Source of the DNA: Desulfomicrobiaceae bacterium
GTDB lineage: Bacteria > Desulfobacterota > Desulfovibrionia > Desulfovibrionales > Desulfomicrobiaceae
Length of the DNA: 6,532 nt
Assembly: GCA_003530935.1 (NCBI GenBank)
Contig: DPEO01000019.1
Span: forward strand, 1 to 6,532
Direction of reading: 5' to 3'
Shown piece after piece: positions 1-5,095 of this stretch (the first letter of the stretch is position 1; every line of letters starts with the position of its first letter). The position numbers and the translations under genes were made by a program. The notes under the pieces are model-generated. The model was not told the DNA's origin. It saw nothing but the letters and a program-made list of their open reading frames with translations, and did no database searches.

Positions 1-734
1 CCCTGGCCGAAGGAGAGTATGGGCCGCTTTTCTCGGCGGGCGTGGATCTCCATGACCTGGACGATCTCTTCCACCGAGGGGCTGAAGGTGATGCGGTTTT
101 GCGGGGCCACGAAGCCTGCCTCGGGGGGTTGCAGGGAAATGCAGCCCAGGCATCGGGCGTTACAGACCTTCGAGGTGGGCAGCGGTGCCTCGAATCGTCC
201 CAAGGCCAGGTTTTTGGCCGCTGGGCAGCAAAAGGTGAGCGCACAGCGGGTCAGGTGTCCCACCAGGCGGTTTTGGGGAAATTGCGCCCCCAGTTTGCGT
301 GCTCCCTGAGTGATACGGCTTTGCGGAATACCGGAAAAAATCTGGCGCGGGTCGTGATCCACCAAGGAAGCTGCCACCCAGAAGCGGTCACGGGCAAAGC
401 CCACGGCGCCGTAGGCGAACATGGGCAGCGTCGGGGCGCCGGCTTCCGTCATGTAGGCCGCCGTGGCCGAGAGGGTGAATCCCGGCCGCACAAAGGCGGC
501 CACGGCGCACTCTTCCAGCGCTTCCACGTTTCCCTGGGCTGGGTCGAGGCCCAGGGCGCGTCGGCCCGGCAAGAGGTAGAGATCGCTTCCTTCCGGCAGC
601 GGGATGAGTTCATCGGGTCGCGGCAGGGCAAGCTCGTTTCCGCGCCGCACCAGCATGAGCAGGTCCGGATGATCGTAAATGGAACCGTCGGAGTCGGCAA
701 AGACCAGATGGGGACGCAGGCGGGATCGGGACAT
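1..734 (-). CDS. Radical SAM protein with long N-terminal extension (partial, C-terminus outside window)
   Basis: The visible 244 codons run to the left edge without a stop. Residues 191-198 read CNARCLGC, the CX3CX2C signature that binds the [4Fe-4S] cluster cleaving S-adenosylmethionine in radical SAM enzymes. The last visible residues (SFGQ) match the strand that often follows the cluster loop in this superfamily, so most of the TIM-barrel core lies outside. About 190 residues precede the motif, which is unusually long. This extension holds C76, C164 and a C169-C170 pair, possible ligands for another metal site (inference). No signal peptide or membrane segment is evident. The ATG at 734 is the first usable start after the in-frame rpsI stop (795-797), but no Shine-Dalgarno sequence precedes it, and an intrinsic terminator ends 13 bases upstream. 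It lies 60 bases downstream of rpsI on the same strand. The superfamily call is firm; the substrate is unknown. Confidence 0.88.
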   Translation of the reverse strand, partial: MSRSRLRPHLVFADSDGSIYDHPDLLMLVRRGNELALPRPDELIPLPEGSDLYLLPGRRALGLDPAQGNVEALEECAVAAFVRPGFTLSATAAYMTEAGAPTLPMFAYGAVGFARDRFWVAASLVDHDPRQIFSGIPQSRITQGARKLGAQFPQNRLVGHLTRCALTFCCPAAKNLALGRFEAPLPTSKVCNARCLGCISLQPPEAGFVAPQNRITFSPSVEEIVQVMEIHARREKRPILSFGQ

Positions 735-747
735 GGGCGCACCAATG

Positions 748-772
748 AAAAAGGCAGGGCGGACCCTGCCTT
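748..772 (-). terminator. Rho-independent terminator after rpsI
   Basis: On the minus strand a perfect 9-bp stem (AAGGCAGGG / CCCTGCCTT) with a 4-base TCCG loop is followed by further T residues, giving a run of five Ts in all. It starts 22 bases after the rpsI stop codon. This is a classic intrinsic terminator for the rplM-rpsI transcript. It sits immediately upstream of the radical SAM start codon, so that gene is either expressed by partial readthrough or from another promoter. Confidence 0.85.
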
Positions 773-794
773 GGATTTGAGGTTGGAGCGTGGT

Positions 795-1187
795 TTAGCG
801 CTTGGAGTACTGGAAGCGGGCGCGGGCCGCACGCTGACCGTACTTTTTCCGCTCTTTGATGCGCGAATCGCGGGTAAGGAACCCGGCGCGCTTGAGCACG
901 CCCCGCAGCTCGGGGTCGAAGCTCAACAGGGCTCGGCTGATGCCATGGCGTACCGCCTGGGCCTGCCCCGAGAGGCCGCCGCCCGTGACCCGGCACACCA
1001 CGTCCACCTTGTCGATGGTCTTGGTGAGCTTGAGGGGCTGCTGGATGATCATCTGCAGCGTCGCCCGGGGGAAGTAATCCGCCAAATCCCGGCCGTTGAC
1101 CGTAATCTTGCCCGTGCCCCGGTACATGCGGGTGCGAGACACGGAGGTTTTGCGCTTGCCCGTACCGTAGTAGAAATCCTGGCTCAT
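795..1187 (-). CDS. rpsI: 30S ribosomal protein S9
   Basis: This 130-residue protein is full length for bacterial S9 (about 130 residues). It shows the family landmarks in order: an N-terminal YYGTGKRKTSVSRT segment (residues 6-19), the GRDLADYFPR segment (32-41), the glycine-rich GGGLSGQAQAVRHGISRALL core (69-88), and a basic tail ending QYSKR. In known ribosomes this C-terminal tail reaches into the P site and contacts the tRNA anticodon loop. The start is supported by a GGAG Shine-Dalgarno sequence at 1195-1198, 7 bases from the ATG. It follows rplM after 18 bases, the standard rplM-rpsI order, so both come from one transcript that ends at the terminator at 748-772. Nothing about the protein is unusual. 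Confidence 0.98.
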   Translation of the reverse strand: MSQDFYYGTGKRKTSVSRTRMYRGTGKITVNGRDLADYFPRATLQMIIQQPLKLTKTIDKVDVVCRVTGGGLSGQAQAVRHGISRALLSFDPELRGVLKRAGFLTRDSRIKERKKYGQRAARARFQYSKR

Positions 1188-1205
1188 AGCGTGACTCCGT
1201 CCTTA

Positions 1206-1634
1206 TTAGAGATCCAGCGGCTGAGGCTGCTGGGCCGCGTGCGGGTGCTCGGTGCCGGTGTAGATGCGCAGCTTCTTGATGAGCTTGTAACCCAAGGGAC
1301 CCTTGGGGAGCATGCCGCGCACCGCCTTGCGCAGGACGTCCGTGGGCTTGGTGCGCAGCATGTCCTTGAGCACGGTGCCCTTGATGCCGCCGATATGATG
1401 GCTGTGGCGGTAGTAGACTTTCTGCGTCATCTTTTTGCCCGTGACGCGGATTTTATCGGCATTGACCACGATGATGTAGTCGCCGTTGTCCATATGGGGG
1501 GCGTAATCGGGCTTGTGCTTGCCGCGCAGGCGCAGGGCGATTTCCGCGGCCAAGCGGCCCAAGATTTTGTCCTGGGCATCCACCACATACCACTTGTGGT
1601 CGATGTCGCTGGCTTTAAGGCTATAGGTCTTCAT
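1206..1634 (-). CDS. rplM: 50S ribosomal protein L13
   Basis: This 142-residue protein begins MKTYSLKASD, the usual length and start for bacterial L13. Landmarks include KWYVVDAQDKILGRLA (residues 14-29), a GKHKPDYAPHMDNGDYIIV block, the YYRHSHHIGG segment and the RGMLPKGPLG motif near the C-terminus. L13 is an early-assembling protein of the large subunit, bound to 23S rRNA. The reading frame stays open upstream to 1730, but the start at 1634 is chosen because a strong GAGGAG Shine-Dalgarno sequence (1643-1648) lies 8 bases before it and the upstream residues do not belong to the family. It is the first gene of the rplM-rpsI unit, and a candidate promoter lies about 140 bases upstream. Confidence 0.98.
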   Translation of the reverse strand: MKTYSLKASDIDHKWYVVDAQDKILGRLAAEIALRLRGKHKPDYAPHMDNGDYIIVVNADKIRVTGKKMTQKVYYRHSHHIGGIKGTVLKDMLRTKPTDVLRKAVRGMLPKGPLGYKLIKKLRIYTGTEHPHAAQQPQPLDL

Positions 1635-1687
1635 GTTTCCGGCTCCTCGACAAATCGTTGGCCTTGAGATCGTGGGAAGACGGGCGT

Positions 1688-1705
1688 CAAGGACGGGGTT
1701 CCTTG
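1688..1705. repeat. Short inverted repeat in the rplM leader
   Basis: CAAGGA (1688-1693) and TCCTTG (1700-1705) are complementary with a 6-base centre. It lies about 55 bases upstream of the rplM start codon and inside the predicted rplM leader. It could fold as a small hairpin in the leader RNA. An imperfect direct repeat, TTTCCCGT twice within 1709-1726, lies next to it on the plus strand. No known leader motif is recognised. Confidence 0.3.
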
Positions 1706-1746
1706 TGCTTTCCCGTTTTTTCCCGTACACATACCATCGTGAACGT

Positions 1747-1772
1747 GACCTTCGTGGGATAAGGAGAAGGTC
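1747..1772. repeat. Inverted repeat near the predicted rplM transcription start
   Basis: GACCTTC (1747-1753) and GAAGGTC (1766-1772) form a perfect 7-base inverted repeat around a 12-base centre. It overlaps the predicted transcription start of rplM. It could be a protein-binding operator or a 5'-end RNA hairpin. On the plus strand two more base pairs (one a G-U) extend the stem, and TTTT follows, so a weak plus-strand terminator or attenuator ahead of the HD gene is another reading. Only the symmetry is seen; function is inferred. Confidence 0.4.
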
Positions 1773-1773
1773 G

Positions 1774-1802
1774 CTTTTAGCTGCCGAGGTCTCGCTTGTA
1801 AA
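1774..1802 (-). promoter_or_regulatory. Candidate sigma-70-type promoter for rplM-rpsI
   Basis: Read on the minus strand, TTTACA (1797-1802) matches five of six bases of the -35 consensus, and TAAAAG (1774-1779) matches four of six of the -10. They are separated by exactly 17 bases. Transcription would start near 1766, leaving a leader of about 130 bases before rplM. It is the best-spaced candidate I found in this intergenic region. The match is moderate, and no start site is demonstrated. Confidence 0.4.
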
Positions 1803-1831
1803 GGATTTTTCTGGCTCCTGCGGGAGGAGTT

Positions 1832-3082
1832 ATGCCCAGCATCCGCAAAGGGCTTTTACAATTGGTCTTTTCCGGGAGTTTCATGAAGCGCTGGAACGAC
1901 AAGCTTCGGCCCATGGAACTGGTGGAAATGGACAAGCAAGGGCACAAGATGATCGTCGCCTGGGCCTTGGGGGAACTGGCGGCCCAAGGGTTGCCGGAGG
2001 ATCAGGCCGTACGTCTGCGGGAAGACATCGTGCGCGGCGGCATCTTCGACTACCTCTACCGACTGGTCATTACCGATATCAAGCCGCCGGTTTTTTATCA
2101 GATCAAGGCCAATCCGGACCACTACGGCCGGCTCACCGCCTGGGTCCTGGAGCAGTTGCGGCCGCGGGTGCAACCGCTGGGGCGGGAGTTTTGGGACGAT
2201 CTGTGTGCGCATTGTCACCGCCAAGGCCGGGAGGAAGAGTCGTTGGCGGAGAGCATTCTGGCGGCGGCGCATCTTTTCGCCAGTCGCTGGGAGTTTCATC
2301 TCATCCGGCCCCTCAATCCCTGGGACGACGAGATGGCGGAGATCGAGGCCAATTTCCAGCAGGGCCTTGTCCGCCGCCAGCACCTTGCCGGCGTGGCGGA
2401 CTTGCTCGAGGCGCCGGCCACGGCCTTGGGGCGCTTTGTGACCCTGTGCGGCACCCTGCGCTTCCAGAAGCGGTGGTCGCAAACCCCGCGCATCCCGGAG
2501 ACCTCGGTTTTGGGGCATATGTTTTTGGTGGCGTGTTTGGCGTATTTCTTCAGCATCGTCGTGGGCGCCTGCTCGGCGCGGCGCTGTAACGACTTTTACG
2601 CCGGGCTCTTTCATGACGTACCGGAGCTTTTGACGCGCGACATCATCTCGCCGGTGAAAGGCTCGGTGGCGGGCATCGACGATCTTATCCGGGAATATGA
2701 AAAGCGGGAGCTGGAGCGTCGGCTCTTTGCCATTTTGGACACCCCGGTGACGCGCCCCCTTGCGGACAGTCTGCGCTATCTCTTGGGCCTGGAGGTGGGC
2801 TCGGAGTTTTGCGATTTGGTGACTTTGGATGGTCGGCCGGCGTGTGTCAATTGGGAGCAGTTGCAAGGGACGTTCAACGAGGACCGCTTTGCCCCCAAGG
2901 ATGGCCGCATGCTCAAGATTTGTGACCAGTTGGCGGCCTTTCTCGAGGCATACACCTCCAAAACCCACGGGGTGGTCAACGACCACCTCCAGCAGGCCCT
3001 GTGGCGGATCCGCAGCCGTCTGGGACAGGAGGCCCTCACCGAAGAGGTGCATATTGGGGCCTTGCTGGCGGATTTCGATTGA
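1832..3082 (+). CDS. HD-domain protein with YfbR-like phosphohydrolase centre
   Basis: This is a 416-residue cytoplasmic protein. The C-terminal half (about 210-380) has the layout of the YfbR/HDDC2 group of HD hydrolases: RIPETSVLGHM with H229, then FHDVPE with H261-D262 and E265, D270 in TRDIISPVK, and a late D365 in KICDQL. These can supply the metal ligands and catalytic acids used by 5'-deoxynucleotidases, so an active phosphohydrolase is expected, though the substrate is not known. The N-terminal half (about 35-155) looks like a degenerate copy of the same fold: residues 70-87 align without gaps to 258-275, but the HD pair is replaced by D73-Y74. The start at 1832 follows GGAGG at 1823-1827, 4 bases before the ATG, a slightly short gap; M19 (1886), preceded by GGGAG, is an alternative. 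It is transcribed divergently from rplM and followed 47 bases later by a CBS protein. Confidence 0.85.
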   Translation: MPSIRKGLLQLVFSGSFMKRWNDKLRPMELVEMDKQGHKMIVAWALGELAAQGLPEDQAVRLREDIVRGGIFDYLYRLVITDIKPPVFYQIKANPDHYGRLTAWVLEQLRPRVQPLGREFWDDLCAHCHRQGREEESLAESILAAAHLFASRWEFHLIRPLNPWDDEMAEIEANFQQGLVRRQHLAGVADLLEAPATALGRFVTLCGTLRFQKRWSQTPRIPETSVLGHMFLVACLAYFFSIVVGACSARRCNDFYAGLFHDVPELLTRDIISPVKGSVAGIDDLIREYEKRELERRLFAILDTPVTRPLADSLRYLLGLEVGSEFCDLVTLDGRPACVNWEQLQGTFNEDRFAPKDGRMLKICDQLAAFLEAYTSKTHGVVNDHLQQALWRIRSRLGQEALTEEVHIGALLADFD

Positions 3083-3129
3083 GGCAAGGAAGGCAAAATT
3101 TTTGGAAAACTCTATCAGGAGAACTGCTC

Positions 3130-3606
3130 ATGCTGTTGCGCAAACGGGTGTGGGACATCATGCGCGAGGATTTTGCCTCGGTCCGCGAAGACGCAAGCCT
3201 GGCGGACGCCATTCGGGCGCTCATCGCCAGTCGCCAAAAGCATCCGGATAGCACCTTTGTACTCGTCTTTTCCAAGGCGGATCGTTTTTTGGGGGTGGTC
3301 TCCATGTGGAACCTGGTGCAGGGGCTTGGCCCGTGCCTCTTGCGGGATACCTTGCTGGAGCCTGCGGAAGTGGACTGGGACAAGGCCTTTGCCCATGCGT
3401 GCCGCTCCTGTGCCAATGTCGGGCTTATGGATTGCATCCAGGTGGACGTGCCGGTGATCAAACCTGGTGACACTCTGGCCCGGGTACTGGAGCTCTTTTT
3501 GGACTACCGCCGCGGCCGGGCCGTGGTGGAGGAAGGCGGCCGCATCATCGGTGTGGTGGTCTTGGCGGACTTGTTCCAGGAGATTGGTGCGCAACTGGGG
3601 GCATAG
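3130..3606 (+). CDS. Tandem CBS-domain protein
   Basis: This 158-residue protein consists of two CBS motifs and little else. CBS1 spans about residues 5-65 (VWDIMREDFASVRED, then FLGVVSMWNL) and CBS2 about 97-152 (VGLMDCIQVDVPVIKPGD, then IIGVVVLADLF). A CBS pair (Bateman module) usually binds adenosine nucleotides or similar ligands and acts as a regulatory sensor. The aspartate often used to bind ribose is kept in CBS2 (D147) but is N61 in CBS1, so the two sites may differ (inference). The frame is open further upstream to 3001, inside the HD gene, but the start at 3130 is chosen because AGGAG (3117-3121) sits 8 bases before it and CBS1 begins there. It lies 47 bases after the HD gene on the same strand, so co-transcription and a functional link with that enzyme are likely. 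No membrane or catalytic domain is present. Confidence 0.88.
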   Translation: MLLRKRVWDIMREDFASVREDASLADAIRALIASRQKHPDSTFVLVFSKADRFLGVVSMWNLVQGLGPCLLRDTLLEPAEVDWDKAFAHACRSCANVGLMDCIQVDVPVIKPGDTLARVLELFLDYRRGRAVVEEGGRIIGVVVLADLFQEIGAQLGA

Positions 3607-3616
3607 GCCCATGGCC

Positions 3617-3636
3617 GCCGGGGCGCTGCGCCCGGC
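3617..3636. other. G+C-rich hairpin between convergent genes
   Basis: GCCGGGGCG and CGCCCGGC can pair with one bulged G around a very short loop. No T-tract follows on either strand. It lies 10 bases after the CBS gene stop codon, ahead of the stronger terminator at 3648-3685. It might stabilise the 3' end of the plus-strand mRNA or help stop minus-strand transcription coming from the regulator gene. Only the fold potential is seen. Confidence 0.35.
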
Positions 3637-3647
3637 GTGTGCGCTCG

Positions 3648-3685
3648 CGGGTTGCCCGGTCTCTATGGCGGGCAGCCCGTTTTTT
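3648..3685 (+). terminator. Rho-independent terminator of the HD-CBS unit
   Basis: CGGGTTGCCCG (3648-3658) pairs with CGGGCAGCCCG (3669-3679) over 11 bp with a single G-U, around a 10-base loop, and TTTTTT follows at 3680-3685. This is a strong intrinsic terminator for plus-strand transcription. The last two Ts of the tract are also part of the TAA stop codon of the convergent regulator gene (3684-3686). On the minus strand the stem has one mismatch and no T-tract, so termination in that direction should be weaker. Confidence 0.85.
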
Positions 3686-5084
3686 ATGCCCGCAGGCGGA
3701 AGGACTCTGCGGTGATCCCCAGCCGCTTGAGAATCTTTTGGAGACTCATGCGCTCCAGGCCTGAGATCCGCGCTGCCTCGGAGATGTTGCCCCGGGTGTG
3801 CGTGAGAATCCGCTCCACGTAGCGACGCGTGAAGGCGTCGAGCACGCGGGCCTTGGCCGTATGGTAGGGGGTGATGGCGGACGGGTCGTCTTCCGCAGCG
3901 CTGTGCAGACCTTCGGCCTGGGAGATGGCGGCGGCGCTGATGACGTCCCCAGGGCTGAAGACCGCGGCGCGGCGGACGCAATTGAGCAGTTCCCGGACAT
4001 TGCCCGGCCAGTTGCGCGCCGAGAGGAGGGCGAGGGCCTCTGGGGAGAAGGTTTTATCCCCGACGCCGAGCTCTCGGCAGGTGCGCTCCAGAAAGGCCGT
4101 GGCCAGGAGAGGGATGTCGTCGCCCCGCTCACGCAGCGGGGGAAGGGTGAGGCTCAAGACGTTGAGACGATAGTAGAGGTCTTCGCGAAAGCTTTTGGCT
4201 GCGATCTTGGCTTCCAGGTCCTGGTTGGTCACGGCGATGATGCGTACGTCCACGGAAATGGATTTGCTCGCTCCGACTGGCCGCACTTCGTTTTCTTGGA
4301 GCACACGCAGCAGCTTGGTCTGCAGGCTCATGGGGAGATCGCCGATTTCATCGAGCATGAGGACTCCGCCATGGGCGGCCACGAAGAGGCCGCGGCGGTC
4401 GCGCTGGGCGCCGGTGAAGGCCCCGCGTACGTGGCCGAAGAGTTCGCTTTCCAGCAACTGTTCGGGGATGGCTGGGCAGTTGACGGAGACAAAGGGCCCG
4501 TCGGCGCGGCGGGACAGGGCGTGGATGGCTCGGGCCGCGAGCTCTTTGCCGGTACCGGATTCGCCGCGCACGAGCACCGTGTAGTCCGAGGCAGCGATGG
4601 CGGCGATGGCCTGATGGATTTGGCGCATGGCCGCGGAGGTCCCCAAAAGCCCTACCTGGTTGCCGCAGGCCGCAACCGCTGCCCGCAGTCGTTGGTTTTC
4701 TCGGAGGAGCGCGGCGCGTTCCAGGCCGTTGGTAATGACTCGGGTCAGGTGATCCGAGTCCACGGGTTTGGTGAGGAAGTCGTAGGCGCCGGCCTTGAGG
4801 GCCAGGACTGCGGAGTCGATGTCCCCGTGGGCGGTGAGGACCACCACGCCCAGGCGGGGTTGCAGGGCCAGGGCGCGGGGCACCAGGTCCAGGCCGGAGA
4901 TGCCGGGCATGCGCAGGTCGGTGACCAGGACGTCACAGGGCGTGGTCTCGAGATCCTTGAGGGCAGCTTCGGCATTGAGGACATAATCGATCTGGGTGTC
5001 CGGAAGTTTTGGGGTCAGCAGCCGTACCAGCCCCCTGGCAAAGTCTGGCTGGTCGTCCACCAAGAGTACACGAGGCATGGTCAT
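3684..5084 (-). CDS. NtrC-family sigma-54-dependent response regulator
   Basis: This 466-residue protein has the full three-domain layout. The receiver (about 4-120) has D10-D11, phospho-acceptor D56 (DVLVTDLRMP), T84 and K106. The AAA+ domain (about 145-375) has Walker A GESGTGKE (174-181), GAFTGA (221-226) that contacts sigma-54, Walker B LMLDEIGDL with D245-E246, arginine-finger region FREDLYYRLNV, and sensor II GNVREL. A Fis-type helix-turn-helix lies at about 420-457. Phosphorylation should drive oligomer assembly and ATP-powered opening of sigma-54 promoters. All catalytic motifs are intact. The start at 5084 is chosen over an in-frame ATG at 5102 because AAGGA (5091-5095) lies 6 bases upstream and its ATG overlaps the kinase stop as ATGA. 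Target genes are not visible here, and the N- and C-terminal sequences do not let me name a specific regulator. Confidence 0.95.
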   Translation of the reverse strand: MTMPRVLLVDDQPDFARGLVRLLTPKLPDTQIDYVLNAEAALKDLETTPCDVLVTDLRMPGISGLDLVPRALALQPRLGVVVLTAHGDIDSAVLALKAGAYDFLTKPVDSDHLTRVITNGLERAALLRENQRLRAAVAACGNQVGLLGTSAAMRQIHQAIAAIAASDYTVLVRGESGTGKELAARAIHALSRRADGPFVSVNCPAIPEQLLESELFGHVRGAFTGAQRDRRGLFVAAHGGVLMLDEIGDLPMSLQTKLLRVLQENEVRPVGASKSISVDVRIIAVTNQDLEAKIAAKSFREDLYYRLNVLSLTLPPLRERGDDIPLLATAFLERTCRELGVGDKTFSPEALALLSARNWPGNVRELLNCVRRAAVFSPGDVISAAAISQAEGLHSAAEDDPSAITPYHTAKARVLDAFTRRYVERILTHTRGNISEAARISGLERMSLQKILKRLGITAESFRLRA

Positions 5085-5095
5085 TGGTCGTCCTT
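5081..5095 (-). promoter_or_regulatory. Translational-coupling site between kinase and regulator
   Basis: The kinase stop TGA (5081-5083) and the regulator ATG (5082-5084) share bases in an ATGA overlap. The Shine-Dalgarno AAGGA (5091-5095) lies inside the end of the kinase coding sequence. This arrangement usually lets ribosomes terminate and restart, keeping the two products in ratio. It decides the regulator start. Confidence 0.8.

Noticed and set aside
42..1667. Long plus-strand open frame of 541 codons antisense to the radical SAM gene, rpsI and rplM
   Set aside because: It covers three well-supported minus-strand genes, including two ribosomal proteins. Its translation is low-complexity, rich in A, G, R and H, with no recognisable domain: a typical G+C-rich shadow.
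1635..1730. Extended rplM start adding 32 residues
   Set aside because: The extra residues are not found in L13, and the start at 1634 has a strong GAGGAG with proper spacing and gives the normal 142 residues.
1856..3052. Minus-strand open frame of 398 codons opposite the HD gene
   Set aside because: The plus strand encodes a coherent HD protein with catalytic residues and a ribosome-binding site; the opposite frame shows no family features.
3001..3129. Extended start of the CBS gene inside the HD gene
   Set aside because: The added 43 residues overlap the HD coding region out of frame, have no domain character, and the start at 3130 has a good AGGAG.
3173..3457. Possible small plus-strand protein within the CBS gene in another frame
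   Set aside because: It lies wholly inside a well-supported coding frame, has no ribosome-binding site of note and no recognisable features.
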